This document shows, piece after piece, positions 41,937-52,696 of a DNA stretch of 64,000 nucleotides. The stretch covers positions 783,198 through 847,197 of the forward strand of contig NZ_FODC01000001.1 of NCBI RefSeq assembly GCF_900110275.1, written 5' to 3'. Source of the DNA: Duganella sp. CF517 (lineage in GTDB: Bacteria; Pseudomonadota; Gammaproteobacteria; Burkholderiales; Burkholderiaceae_D). The translations under genes were made by a program, and so were the position numbers. A model generated the notes under the pieces. The model was not told the DNA's origin. It ran no database searches and worked only from the letters and a program-made list of their open reading frames with translations. Position 1 is the first letter of the stretch. Every line of letters starts with the position of its first letter.

Positions 41937-41990
41937 AGAGGAAACTTTTGACTAAGAGCGCAGCGGGTTACGCGCTGCGATCCGGAATTC

Positions 41991-42066
41991 TGGAGCGGGA
42001 GAAGAGTCTCGAACTCTCGACCTCAACCTTGGCAAGGTTGCGCTCTACCAACTGAGCTACTCCCGC
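41991..42066 (-). tRNA. tRNA-Gly(GCC), copy 3
   Basis: Identical 76-base sequence to the other tRNA-Gly copies, anticodon GCC, encoded CCA. Its spacers to the neighbours share no sequence with the other spacers. Confidence 0.97.
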
Positions 42067-42119
42067 ATTGGAGTTACGTTTTTACCACTTTTTACTACGC
42101 CGGCCAGCTTCCGGGAAAC

Positions 42120-42195
42120 TGGAGCGGGAGAAGAGTCTCGAACTCTCGACCTCAACCTTGGCAAGGTTGCGCTCTACCAACTGAGCTACTCCCGC
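42120..42195 (-). tRNA. tRNA-Gly(GCC), copy 2
   Basis: Identical 76-base sequence, anticodon GCC, encoded CCA. Confidence 0.97.
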
Positions 42196-42274
42196 ATCGG
42201 AGTCCAACATCATAGCAGCAACTTGTTGCTAATTCTAGTCCTACTTTTTTCTGACGCTTGGCGCTCCATCAAAC

Positions 42275-42350
42275 TGGAGCGGGAGAAGAGTCTCGAACTC
42301 TCGACCTCAACCTTGGCAAGGTTGCGCTCTACCAACTGAGCTACTCCCGC
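42275..42350 (-). tRNA. tRNA-Gly(GCC), copy 1 (promoter-proximal)
   Basis: Identical 76-base sequence, anticodon GCC, encoded CCA. First gene of the operon, about 27 bases after the -10 box. Confidence 0.97.
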
Positions 42351-42376
42351 GTCGTCATCAGCAACAACAGGCCAGC

Positions 42377-42404
42377 ATTATAGAGTATCTGTGCCGGCTG
42401 TCAA
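42377..42404 (-). promoter_or_regulatory. Consensus sigma-70 promoter of the tRNA operon
   Basis: Minus strand TTGACA (42399-42404), 16 bases, TATAAT (42377-42382): both hexamers are perfect. A GC-rich discriminator (GCTGGCC) follows, as in stable-RNA promoters under stringent control. Confidence 0.9.
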
Positions 42405-42466
42405 TGGTCAAAACTTTGTCGAATAAAAAAGATTGGAAATAGTTTATTTCGTTCCGGCGCCCGCCA

Positions 42467-43048
42467 CTACAACGTGCCGGCTTTTTCCTTGATCAGGGGC
42501 CACGCCAGGCGCAGATAGTAGAACATCGACCACACCGTCAGCAAGGCCGCGATCTCCAGCAGGCGCGCGCCCCAGAACTGCGTGTCGACCGCGCCGAACA
42601 GCACGTCGTGGTACAGCAGCAGCGGGATGGCGGTCATCTGCGCGGTGGTCTTGATCTTGCCCAGCGAGCTGACGGCGACCGATTTGGAGGCGCCGATCTG
42701 CGCCATCCATTCGCGCAGCGCCGAGATGGCGATCTCGCGCCCGATGATGACGAACGACAGCACGGCGTTGGCGCGGTCCAGCTGCACCAGCACCAGCAAG
42801 GCCCCCGCCACCATCAACTTGTCGGCCACCGGATCGAGGAAGGCGCCGAACGCCGAGGTCTGGTTCCAGCGGCGCGCCAGGAAACCGTCGAACCAGTCGG
42901 TGACGGCGGCGACGATGAACACCAGCGTCGCCGCCAGGTTTTGATCGGCCACCGGCAGCATCGTCGTCGGCAGATAGTAGACGCCCACCACCAGCGGAAT
43001 CAGCGCGACGCGCAACCAGGTTAACAGTATCGGTATATTGAAAGGCAT
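42467..43048 (-). CDS. pgsA: CDP-diacylglycerol-glycerol-3-phosphate 3-phosphatidyltransferase
   Basis: A 193-residue membrane enzyme that makes phosphatidylglycerol phosphate, the committed step of acidic phospholipid synthesis. The CDP-alcohol phosphotransferase signature DG-x2-AR-x8-G-x3-D-x3-D is complete: DGFLAR, then GAFLDPVADK (about residues 54-77). Four to five hydrophobic helices span the length (PILLTWLRVALIPLVV, LAATLVFIVAAVTD, NAVLSFVIIGREI and a C-terminal pair). It is followed downstream by the tRNA operon, the uvrC-pgsA-tRNA order often seen in gamma- and betaproteobacteria. Confidence 0.95.
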   Translation of the reverse strand: MPFNIPILLTWLRVALIPLVVGVYYLPTTMLPVADQNLAATLVFIVAAVTDWFDGFLARRWNQTSAFGAFLDPVADKLMVAGALLVLVQLDRANAVLSFVIIGREIAISALREWMAQIGASKSVAVSSLGKIKTTAQMTAIPLLLYHDVLFGAVDTQFWGARLLEIAALLTVWSMFYYLRLAWPLIKEKAGTL

Positions 43049-43148
43049 AGGCTTGAATGAAGGTGCTGGTGTGATATTTCCGCTGTGACTACTTTGTTAT
43101 GCGCCGCTAGTCTACCTTGCCGCCGCACATTAAACCAGCACGTTTGCC

Positions 43149-43166
43149 CCGGGCGCCGGCGCCCGG
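43149..43166. other. 18-bp perfect palindrome after uvrC
   Basis: CCGGGCGCCGGCGCCCGG lies just past the uvrC stop in a 134-bp spacer to pgsA. It has no T tract, so it is at best a weak terminator or processing hairpin. Confidence 0.5.
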
Positions 43167-43182
43167 TCCTTGCGCAACGCCG

Positions 43183-45060
43183 CTAGTGCAGCTGGCGGTA
43201 GATTTCCTCGGCCAGCGCGCTGGAGATGCCTTCGACCTGTTTCAGGTCCTCGACGCTGGCGTTGACCACGCCGCGCAGGCCGCCGAAGCGCGCCAGCAGG
43301 CGCTGGCGGCGTTTGGCGCCGATGCCTTCGATCTCCTCCAGCCGCGACGTCTGGCGCGTCTTGGCGCGCTTGGCGCGCATGCCGGTGATGGCGAAGCGGT
43401 GCGCCTCGTCGCGGATCAGCGCCACCAGCATCAGCGCCGCCGATTCCTTGCCCAGCTCCTGCGGCGCGCGGCCGTCGACGAACATCAACGTCTCCAGGCC
43501 GACGCGGCGCCCCTCCCCCTTCGCGACGCCGACGATCAGGCTGATATCGAGCCCGAGCTCCGCGAACACCTGGCGCGCCATCTCGATCTGGCCCTTGCCG
43601 CCGTCGATCAGCACCACGTCGGGCATGACGCCGTCGCCGTTGGCCACCTTCTCGTAGCGGCGGAACAGCACCTGCCGCATCGCCGCGTAATCGTCGCCGG
43701 GGGTGATGTCGTTGATGTTGTAGCGGCGGTATTCGCCGTTCTGCATCTGGTGGTGGTGGAACACCACGCACGACGCCTGCGTCGCCTCGCCCTGGGTGTG
43801 CGAGATGTCGAAGCATTCGATGCGCAGCAAGTCGACGTCCTCCGGCTCCAGCGCCAGCGCCTCGACCAGCGCGCGCGTGCGCGACTGCTGCGAGCCCTGC
43901 TCCGACAGCAGGCGCGCCAGCGAAATCTCGGCGCCCTTCTGCGCCAGTTCCAGCCACTTGCGGCGCTGGTCCTGCGGCTGGAAAATCAGGTTGATGCGGT
44001 GGCCGCACTGCTCCTGCAAGGCCACCATCAGCGCCGGCTGGTCGAATTCGATATTCAGGATCAGCGTGCCGGGGATGAATTTCTCGGTGTAGTGCTGGAC
44101 CAGGAAGGCGGCCAGCACCTCGACCTCGATCGGGTCCTCGGCGATGGCGGCGGCGTCGCCGATATGATTGGGGAAGTAGGCGCGGTCGCCCAGGTGGCGG
44201 CCGCCGCGCACCATCGCCAGGTTGACGCAGGCGCGCCCGCCCTGCACCAGCACCGCGATGATGTCGACGTCGGCGTCGCCGGTGGTTTCCATGCTTTGCT
44301 GGTGCAGCACGCGCGACAGCGACTGGATCTGGTTGCGCACCGACGCGGCCTGCTCGAATTTGAGGTCGGCGGCGTAGGCGTGCATTTTCTTTTCCAGGTC
44401 CTCCATCACTTCGCTCTGGCGCCCGCGCAGGAAGCGCGCGGCGTTTTCGACGTCGACCTTGTAGTCTTCCTTGCTGATCAAATTGACGCACGGTCCGCTG
44501 CAGCGGCCGATCTGGTGCAGCAGGCAGGGGCGCGTGCGGTTCGAGTAGACGCTGTCCTCGCAGGTGCGGATCAAGAACACCTTCTGCAGGATCTGCATCG
44601 ATTCCTTGACCGCCCACGAGCTGGGGAACGGGCCGAAATACTGGTTTTTCCTGTCGACCGCGCCGCGGTAGTAGACCATGCGCGGCGAGTCGCCGCCGGT
44701 GATCTTCAGGTACGGGTACGATTTATCGTCGCGGAACAGGATGTTGAAGCGCGGCGCCAGCGCCTTGATCAGGTTATTTTCAAGGATCAGCGCCTCGGCC
44801 TCGCTGTGCGTGACCGTGGTTTCAAGCCGGGCGATGCGCTCGACCATCATGGCGATGCGCGGGCTGGCGATGTTCTTCTGGAAGTAGCTGGAGACGCGTT
44901 TTTTCAGGTCGCGCGCCTTGCCGACGTAGAGGACCTTGTCCTCGGCGTCGAAATAGCGGTACACGCCCGGCAGGTTGGGCAGCTTGGCCACGGTGGCCAG
45001 CACTTGTTCGCGCGGGTCGGGCGCCGGTGAGGTTGGTGCGGTTGGTGCGACGTCGGTCAT
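43183..45060 (-). CDS. uvrC: Excinuclease ABC subunit C
   Basis: A 625-residue UvrC, which makes the dual incisions of nucleotide-excision repair. The N-terminal GIY-YIG domain (about 20-100) contains [20 protein letters not shown] and the KKRVSSYF segment. The central UVR region ([20 protein letters not shown]) binds UvrB. The C-terminal RNase H-like nuclease has [11 protein letters not shown] and [12 protein letters not shown] helix-hairpin-helix pair ([28 protein letters not shown]) finishes the protein. Domain set and length are complete. An N-terminal proline-rich leader of about 14 residues precedes the first helix. Confidence 0.97.
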   Translation of the reverse strand: MTDVAPTAPTSPAPDPREQVLATVAKLPNLPGVYRYFDAEDKVLYVGKARDLKKRVSSYFQKNIASPRIAMMVERIARLETTVTHSEAEALILENNLIKALAPRFNILFRDDKSYPYLKITGGDSPRMVYYRGAVDRKNQYFGPFPSSWAVKESMQILQKVFLIRTCEDSVYSNRTRPCLLHQIGRCSGPCVNLISKEDYKVDVENAARFLRGRQSEVMEDLEKKMHAYAADLKFEQAASVRNQIQSLSRVLHQQSMETTGDADVDIIAVLVQGGRACVNLAMVRGGRHLGDRAYFPNHIGDAAAIAEDPIEVEVLAAFLVQHYTEKFIPGTLILNIEFDQPALMVALQEQCGHRINLIFQPQDQRRKWLELAQKGAEISLARLLSEQGSQQSRTRALVEALALEPEDVDLLRIECFDISHTQGEATQASCVVFHHHQMQNGEYRRYNINDITPGDDYAAMRQVLFRRYEKVANGDGVMPDVVLIDGGKGQIEMARQVFAELGLDISLIVGVAKGEGRRVGLETLMFVDGRAPQELGKESAALMLVALIRDEAHRFAITGMRAKRAKTRQTSRLEEIEGIGAKRRQRLLARFGGLRGVVNASVEDLKQVEGISSALAEEIYRQLH

Positions 45061-45081
45061 TACGAATCTCAGTTGGCCTGC

Positions 45082-45477
45082 TTATTGCTGCTGCTCGACG
45101 ATGACGAAGGCGACGGCGTATTCCGCCTCGTCGCTGACCGTCACCTGCGTCGTGAGCTTATTCTTGTCCATGAATTCCTTCAGTACGCCGCTGCACACGA
45201 TCATCGGCTTGCCGCTCGGCGCGTTGAGCATCTGCGCGGCCGGCCATGTCATCGGCATGCGGATACCGAGGCCGATGGCCTTGGCGAAGGCTTCCTTGGC
45301 GGCGAAGCGCGTGGCGACGAAGCGGATGCCGCGCACCGGGTTCTTGGCCTTGCGCGCCAGGTACTTCTCCATCTCCTGCGGGCCCAATATCTTCTTCGCG
45401 AAGCGGTCGCCGTGGCGCGCCAGCGCCTCCTCGATGCGCGGGATTTTGCAGATATCGGTGCCGATGCCGTAGATCAC
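45082..45477 (-). CDS. acpS: Holo-[acyl-carrier-protein] synthase
   Basis: A 131-residue 4'-phosphopantetheinyl transferase that activates ACP using CoA. Signature residues are present: the metal-binding GIGTDI at the start and [11 protein letters not shown] around 58-68, followed by the substrate-binding [14 protein letters not shown]. Its start overlaps the pdxJ stop by four bases (ATGA), the conserved pdxJ-acpS arrangement, so translation is probably coupled. Confidence 0.95.
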   Translation of the reverse strand: MIYGIGTDICKIPRIEEALARHGDRFAKKILGPQEMEKYLARKAKNPVRGIRFVATRFAAKEAFAKAIGLGIRMPMTWPAAQMLNAPSGKPMIVCSGVLKEFMDKNKLTTQVTVSDEAEYAVAFVIVEQQQ

Positions 45478-46232
45478 CGCGCCCCCAGTCGGGTCGAGAC
45501 CATGATGGCCTTCATTTCGCGCACGGCGTTCTCCCAGCCGACGAACACCGAATGGGCGACGATGGCGTGGCCGATGTTCAGTTCCGCGATGTCCGGAATG
45601 GCGGCGATGGCCTGTACGTTGGTGTAGTGCAGGCCGTGGCCGGCGTTGACCTTCAGCCCCTTGGAGACGCCAAACAGCACGCCGCGCTTCACCCTTTCCA
45701 GCTCGGCCAGCTGCTCGGCGCCCTCGGTGTCGGCATAGCGGCCGGTATGCAGCTCGATGACCGGCGCGCCCGCTTCCACCGTGGCGGCGATCTGCGCCTC
45801 GTCGGCGTCGATGAACAGGCTGACGCGGATGCCCTCGGCCTGCAGCTGCCTGACGGCCGCCTGCACGGCGTTGAAGTGGGTGACGACATCGAGGCCGCCC
45901 TCGGTGGTGACCTCGGTGCGCTTTTCCGGCACCAGGCAGACGTCGGCCGGCTTGATGCGGCAGGCGAAATCGATCATCTCCTGCGTGACGGCCGCCTCCA
46001 GGTTCATGCGGGTGAGCAGCTGCGGCGCCAGCGCGATGACGTCGGCGTCCTTGATGTGGCGGCGGTCTTCGCGCAGGTGCAAGGTGATGCAGTCGGCGCC
46101 TGCCTGCTCGGCCAGCAGCGCGGCGCGGATCGGGTCCGGATACATGGTGCCGCGCGCGTTGCGCAAGGTGGCGACGTGATCGATGTTCACGCCGAGGTCG
46201 ATGATGGTGCCGGAAGGATGCAGGTAGCTCAT
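45474..46232 (-). CDS. pdxJ: Pyridoxine 5'-phosphate synthase
   Basis: A 252-residue TIM-barrel enzyme that condenses 1-deoxyxylulose 5-phosphate with 3-amino-2-oxopropyl phosphate to form pyridoxine 5'-phosphate. The family hallmark is [18 protein letters not shown] near the start, followed by [20 protein letters not shown] and REDRRHIKD; later [11 protein letters not shown] and [11 protein letters not shown] match. It is overlapped by acpS downstream, and recO lies 53 bases upstream in the same direction. Confidence 0.96.
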   Translation of the reverse strand: MSYLHPSGTIIDLGVNIDHVATLRNARGTMYPDPIRAALLAEQAGADCITLHLREDRRHIKDADVIALAPQLLTRMNLEAAVTQEMIDFACRIKPADVCLVPEKRTEVTTEGGLDVVTHFNAVQAAVRQLQAEGIRVSLFIDADEAQIAATVEAGAPVIELHTGRYADTEGAEQLAELERVKRGVLFGVSKGLKVNAGHGLHYTNVQAIAAIPDIAELNIGHAIVAHSVFVGWENAVREMKAIMVSTRLGAR

Positions 46233-46285
46233 TTGTCTTTACCGTTATGTTTTTGTCGCTGCGGGTGTTTTAACTGCGGATTGTC

Positions 46286-47224
46286 CTATAACTGCGACAG
46301 GTCGATCAATATCTGGCGCGTGTTCAGCGGCGCGCCGCCCAGGTGGTGCGCCAGCAGGAAGCGCATCAGCTGCTTGCTCTGCGACTGGGTGGCGGCGTCC
46401 TGGTAGTCTTCGCGCTCCATGTCGAGCAGCGTCTTGCCGGCCACGCGCGGCGACTGGTCGGACGCGCGCTCGGGACGCGGACCGCGCTCCGGATCGACCA
46501 CGTAGACCACGTCGGCCCGCACCGGCGCGCGCGTGGCGGTGCAGCGCGACAGGTCGGCCGAGACCCCCGTCTCCTTAAGTAAGGCCCGTTCGAACTTTCG
46601 CAAGACGATGGGCGCCGGTTCGTTGTGCGCCAGTTGGTTCAAGGTGGCGACATAGTGGTCGAACAGCGCCGGATGGGCGTCGTCGCGCGCCAGCAGCTTG
46701 ACCAGCAGTTCGTTGAGGTAGAAGCCGCATAGCAGCGCGGTTTTCTCCAGCGGCAGCATGCCGCCGACCCATTCGGCGTCGGTCAGCGTGCGCAGCTCCG
46801 ATTTGCCGACCCAGCTCGACGACAGCGGCTGGAAGGTTTGCAGCACGCCGCGCAATTGCGAGTGCGGCCGCTTGGCGCCCTTGGCGATCAGCGCCACGCG
46901 GCCGAAGTCGCGCGTGAACAGGTCGATGATCAGGCTGGTTTCTTTGTAGGGGTAGCTGTGCAGGACGAAGGCCGGCTGGCCGGCGACCTTGGTGCCGAAG
47001 GTGCGCTCGCGCGATGGCGCGCGCGCACGCTTGGCGGGCGCTGTGGGCGCTGTGGGCGTCGCGGGAGTTGTGTCAGTTGTGGCAGTTGTGGGCGCGGCCG
47101 GGTCGGCGACCACCGGCGCCGATACAGGGACGGGCACCACCCCACGCTCCGCGCCAGGCGCTGCCTGTCGCGGTTCGGCCGTGCTATCGGCATCAGCCTC
47201 GGCGTCGTGCGTGGTGTTGGACAT
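46286..47224 (-). CDS. recO: DNA repair protein RecO with long disordered N-terminus
   Basis: A 312-residue RecO, which loads RecA with RecR and anneals single strands. The OB-fold begins near residue 80 ([33 protein letters not shown]), and the helical domain carries [20 protein letters not shown]. The C-terminal segment retains [15 protein letters not shown]. The first ~78 residues are unusual: an acidic, then alanine/proline/threonine-rich tract ([18 protein letters not shown]) ending in a basic RARAPSRER. RecO usually begins almost directly at the OB-fold, so this is an extension or a wrong start. No later start with a good ribosome site is obvious, and the tract is built of short DNA repeats near 47040-47095. 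Confidence 0.92.
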   Translation of the reverse strand: MSNTTHDAEADADSTAEPRQAAPGAERGVVPVPVSAPVVADPAAPTTATTDTTPATPTAPTAPAKRARAPSRERTFGTKVAGQPAFVLHSYPYKETSLIIDLFTRDFGRVALIAKGAKRPHSQLRGVLQTFQPLSSSWVGKSELRTLTDAEWVGGMLPLEKTALLCGFYLNELLVKLLARDDAHPALFDHYVATLNQLAHNEPAPIVLRKFERALLKETGVSADLSRCTATRAPVRADVVYVVDPERGPRPERASDQSPRVAGKTLLDMEREDYQDAATQSQSKQLMRFLLAHHLGGAPLNTRQILIDLSQL

Positions 47225-47234
47225 CGGTCCTCTT

Positions 47235-48137
47235 TTATTCGTAGCCGTAGGCGCGCAAACCCGCTTCGTTGTCGGCCCAGCCGGATTTGACCTTGACCCA
47301 GATCTCCAGGTAGACCGGACCGCCGAACAGCTTTTCCATGTCCAGCCGCGCCTGCGTCGACACTTCCTTCAGGCGCGCGCCCTTGTTACCGATGATCATG
47401 GACTTGTGCGTGTCGCGCTCGACCAGGATGGCGGCGAACACGCGGCGCAGGTCGCCCTCCTGCTCGAATTGCTCGATCAGCACGGTGCTGGTGTATGGCA
47501 GCTCGTCGCCGACGAAGCGGAACAGTTTTTCGCGCACGATCTCGGACGCCAGGAATTTCTCGCTGCGGTCGGTGATGTCGTCCGGCCCGAAGATCGGCTG
47601 GTTCTCCGGCAGGAATTTCTTGATCTCTTTTTCCAGGCCGTCGAGCTGGAAGCGCAGCTTGGCCGACACCGGCACGATGGCGGCGAAGTTGAACTTGGCT
47701 GCCACCTGCTGGGCGAACGGCAGCAACACCGCCTTGTCCTTGACCCGGTCGGCCTTGTTGATCACCAGGATCACCGGCACTTCGGACGGCAGCAAGTCCA
47801 TCACCTGCTGGTCGGCCGGGCCGAAGGTGCCCGCCTCGATCACGTACAGGATCAAATCCGACGAGATCAGCGTGTTGGTGACGGTCTTGTTGAGCGTTTT
47901 GTTGAGCGCGTTGGCGTGGCGGGTCTGGAAGCCCGGCGTGTCGACGTAGATGAACTGCGCGTCGTCATGGGTCTGGATGCCGGTGATGCGGTGGCGCGTG
48001 GTCTGCGCCTTGCGCGAGGTGATGCTGACCTTGGCGCCGATGAGCGTGTTCATCAACGTCGATTTGCCCACGTTGGGGCGGCCGACAATGGCGATATAGC
48101 CACAACGGAAGTTGGCGGGGGTCGTTTCGGTAGTCAT
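47235..48137 (-). CDS. era: GTPase Era
   Basis: A 300-residue essential GTPase that binds 16S rRNA in 30S assembly. Motifs are intact: G1 [10 protein letters not shown]2/G3 DTPGFQ, G4 NKAD, and the C-terminal KH domain with the GNKGARLKE loop (about residues 230-290). It is encoded in the conserved rnc-era-recO order. Confidence 0.97.
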   Translation of the reverse strand: MTTETTPANFRCGYIAIVGRPNVGKSTLMNTLIGAKVSITSRKAQTTRHRITGIQTHDDAQFIYVDTPGFQTRHANALNKTLNKTVTNTLISSDLILYVIEAGTFGPADQQVMDLLPSEVPVILVINKADRVKDKAVLLPFAQQVAAKFNFAAIVPVSAKLRFQLDGLEKEIKKFLPENQPIFGPDDITDRSEKFLASEIVREKLFRFVGDELPYTSTVLIEQFEQEGDLRRVFAAILVERDTHKSMIIGNKGARLKEVSTQARLDMEKLFGGPVYLEIWVKVKSGWADNEAGLRAYGYE

Positions 48138-48192
48138 GCTATATCGCTTCAGAGTATGGTGTTGCGCTTTATGTAATACTTTATTCCAGCAA

Positions 48193-48999
48193 TTACTTGG
48201 TGGCCGCCTTGGCCGGCGCCGCGGCCGGCTGGTCGCCGCCCGCCTCGCCCTGCACGGTCGCGATGCCGGCCAGCTTGAGCTGGGCGGCGCGCGGCTTGGC
48301 CTTGCGGCCGGCGGCCGGGGTCTTCAGCAACGCCTGCTCGGCCACTTCCAGCGCCAGCTTGGCGGCGGCCTGCTCGCCGGCGCGGCGGCTACCGCCGCGT
48401 CCGTAGACCTGGATGCCCAGCTTGGGCACCAGGCATTCGATCTCGAATTCCTGGCTGTGCGCGGCGCCATGGGTGGCCACCACATTGTACAGCGGAAGCG
48501 AAATCTTCTTACTTTGCAGGAATTCCTGCAGCAGGGTCTTGGCGTCCTTGCCCAGGGTTTGCGGATCGACGGTGTCGAGGATCGGGATGTAGAAGGCGCG
48601 GATCACGTCGCGCGCCGGATTGAAGCCGCCATCCAAAAAAATGGCGCCTAACAGCGCCTCAAGCGTGTCGGCCAGAATCGATGGACGCCGGAAGCCGCCC
48701 GATTTCAACTCGCCCTCGCCCAGGCGCAGGAACTGCGACAGCTCCAGCTTCTGGGCGATCTCGTACAGCGACTGTTGCTTGACCAGGTTGGCGCGCAGGC
48801 GCGACAGGTCGCCCTCGTCGATCGCCACGTACCGTTCGTACAGGATCGACGCCACCACGCAGTTGAGGATCGAATCGCCGAGGAACTCCAGCCGCTCGTT
48901 ATGCAAACTGCTGTGGCTACGATGCGTCAAGGCCTGCTGCAGCAGGCCGGCATCCTGGAACGTATAGCCTAAACGGGTTTGCAATAACTGAAGATTCAT
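48193..48999 (-). CDS. rnc: Ribonuclease III
   Basis: A 268-residue double-strand-specific RNase. The signature [13 protein letters not shown] (residues about 34-46) holds catalytic acids, with [16 protein letters not shown] near 110-120. A dsRNA-binding domain (about 150-222) shows [12 protein letters not shown] and [17 protein letters not shown] 45-residue Ala/Lys-rich tail ([20 protein letters not shown]) follows, longer than in E. coli (226 residues). It is first in the rnc-era-recO-pdxJ-acpS run. Confidence 0.97.
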   Translation of the reverse strand: MNLQLLQTRLGYTFQDAGLLQQALTHRSHSSLHNERLEFLGDSILNCVVASILYERYVAIDEGDLSRLRANLVKQQSLYEIAQKLELSQFLRLGEGELKSGGFRRPSILADTLEALLGAIFLDGGFNPARDVIRAFYIPILDTVDPQTLGKDAKTLLQEFLQSKKISLPLYNVVATHGAAHSQEFEIECLVPKLGIQVYGRGGSRRAGEQAAAKLALEVAEQALLKTPAAGRKAKPRAAQLKLAGIATVQGEAGGDQPAAAPAKAATK

Positions 49000-49053
49000 T
49001 GTTTGATCGGTTCTGTGTGACGTCGTTTCGACGCTTTAAATTAATCGGCTGGC

Positions 49054-49452
49054 TTATTCATCGATTTTCGCCGTCGCCGCCGGCAGGCCGGACTTGGCGG
49101 TCGTGCCCTGGTATTCGAGCAGCAGGCTGGCCGGTCCGACCAGCGGGATTTTCTTTTCGTACGCGAAACTCACTTCCATCTCGCCGTTTTCCTTGCCGAT
49201 GACCAGATCGCGGCTGTTGATCGAGCTGATGTACCCGGTCGTGGCGCTGGCGTCGAACGCCTTCTGGATCTCGACCACCGAATTGCCGCCGATGGACTTG
49301 GCGGTGACGATGGCGTTCTGGATCGCCCGGTATTCGGTGTAGGTGGGCACGATCTTCAGCCCCAGCACGCCGATGAAACCCAGCGCGGCCAGCACCACGA
49401 TCAGTCCCACCAGTGAAATGCCGCGTTGCCTGTGTTGAAGAACTGATTGCAT
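49054..49452 (-). CDS. DUF4845 domain membrane protein
   Basis: A 132-residue protein with an N-terminal type IV pilin-like hydrophobic segment (QRGISLVGLIVVLAALGFIGVLGLKIVP, so one membrane helix) and a periplasmic part (TEYRAIQNAIVTAKSIGG, DLVIGKENGEMEVSFAYEKK). This matches DUF4845, which in betaproteobacteria sits between lepB and rnc. The function is unknown; the gene is conserved with its neighbours. Confidence 0.88.
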   Translation of the reverse strand: MQSVLQHRQRGISLVGLIVVLAALGFIGVLGLKIVPTYTEYRAIQNAIVTAKSIGGNSVVEIQKAFDASATTGYISSINSRDLVIGKENGEMEVSFAYEKKIPLVGPASLLLEYQGTTAKSGLPAATAKIDE

Positions 49453-49498
49453 GTTAGTCCCTTTCGGTCCGCCCCGCGTTCGACAACCTGGTGTCCAC

Positions 49499-50415
49499 TT
49501 ACTGGATGCTGCCGATGCGGCGCAGATTACCCAGGTTCATCCAGACAAAGAATGCTTTTCCGACAATGTTCTTGTCAGGAACGAAGCCCCAGTAACGGCT
49601 GTCGAGGCTGTTGTCGCGATTATCACCCATCATGAAGTAGTTCCCTTTCGGAACCACGCACGTGAAGCTGTCGTAGGTGTAGGTGCACGACTCGTCCTTG
49701 AACGGGAACTGCTGCACTTCGGCCGGATTCAACGTCGGCGCGCGTTCGTTATTCAGAATGCGGTGGGTGACGCCGGTCAAGCCTTCCTGATATTGCTTGT
49801 TGTACACCAAACGCTCGTCGTCCAGGTAGTCGTCGAGCGCGGTGTACTTGATTTCCACGCCGTTGACGGTCAAGCGCTTGTTGGCATACGTGATCTTATC
49901 ACCCGGCACGCCGACGACGCGCTTGATGTAATCCTGGCTCATGTCGCGCGGATATTTGAACACCATCACGTCGCCGCGTTGCGGGTCGTTGATCTGGATG
50001 ACCTTCTGGTTGAGCACCGGCAAGCGGATGCCGTAGGTGAACTTGTTTACCAGGATCAAATCGCCCACCAGCAGGGTCGGCACCATCGACGACGACGGGA
50101 TCTTGAATGGCTCGTACAGGAACGAGCGCAGGAAGAACACCAGCGCGATGACCGGGAAGAAGCTGCCCGAATACTCGATCCACACCGGCTGGCGCAGGAT
50201 GCCGGCCTCGATCGCGGCGCGGTTGCCGGTGTTGTCGACCTTGATGCCGTCGGCGGTCAGCTTGGCGTTGCGCGCGTCGTACTCGGCCAGCGCGCGGTTG
50301 GCGGCGGCGCGGCGCTGCTTGGCCAGGTAGAACACGTCGAGGAACCAGATCACGCCCGTGATCACCATCAGCACGAACAGGATTAATGCGAAGTTACCTA
50401 AGATTACTTGCAGGC

Positions 50416-50419
<4 letters not shown>
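49499..50419 (-). CDS. lepB: Signal peptidase I
   Basis: A 306-residue inner-membrane protease that cleaves Sec signal peptides. Two N-terminal helices (about 5-25 and 60-80) precede a periplasmic domain with the catalytic serine in [14 protein letters not shown], the lysine in [10 protein letters not shown] with DYIKRVVG, and box [17 protein letters not shown]. Its ATG overlaps the lepA stop (ATGA), so the pair is coupled. Confidence 0.97.
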
Positions 50420-52209
<1,790 letters not shown>

Positions 52210-52274
52210 TAACAAATATTCAAAAACGGGGGTGAGACGACGGGCGCGCGTGGGAGTGTCATCCTGTGCGCAAT

Positions 52275-52319
52275 ACAAAAAAAGCGCTCCGAGCGGGGCG
52301 GGAATGCCCTGGCGAGCGC
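52275..52319 (-). terminator. Terminator upstream of lepA, after the glutaredoxin-like gene
   Basis: On the minus strand GCGCTC ... GAGCGC forms a stem around a GC-rich loop and is followed by TTTTTTT. It ends transcription from degQ and the glutaredoxin gene before lepA. Confidence 0.75.
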
Positions 52320-52394
52320 CTAATGTAGCTAACCCCGCATTTTACCGGATTTCAGAGGGGAAAGGCCGACTTCTGCACTGCGACATGGATTTGC

Positions 52395-52643
52395 TTATTT
52401 ATTGAGCAACTCCAGCACGCGGGGCTGGTCGAGGAAGTAGTGGCACAGCTCGGGTTGGGACAGATCGGCGTACAGCACGGGCACCAGCTCGTCGAAGCGG
52501 GCCAGCAAGCTGGGGTCGTCCGAGGTGTCGATGTCGATCACGTCGACCGTGAACGGGCGCGACGGGGTTTGCAGGCGCAGCAAAGCGTCCAGCATGTCAT
52601 GGCACAGGTGGCAGTAGCCACGGGAATATAGCGTGAAGTGCAT
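52395..52643 (-). CDS. Glutaredoxin family protein
   Basis: An 82-residue thioredoxin-fold protein with redox motif CHLC in LYSRGYCHLCHDML, typical of the small glutaredoxin-like (DUF836) family. Other segments include VDVIDIDTSDDP and VPVLYADLSQPEL with the cis-proline. I prefer the ATG at 52643; a GTG seven codons upstream is possible. It lies between degQ (upstream, same direction) and lepA. Confidence 0.85.
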   Translation of the reverse strand: MHFTLYSRGYCHLCHDMLDALLRLQTPSRPFTVDVIDIDTSDDPSLLARFDELVPVLYADLSQPELCHYFLDQPRVLELLNK

Positions 52644-52696
52644 GGTGATCGGAGGCACCCGCACCCCAGGCCGCCGGGGTACGGGTCATTCAGCGA

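Noticed and set aside
41720-41955. Short plus-strand frames across the tRNA genes
   Set aside because: They are reverse complements of tRNA sequence and do not encode protein.
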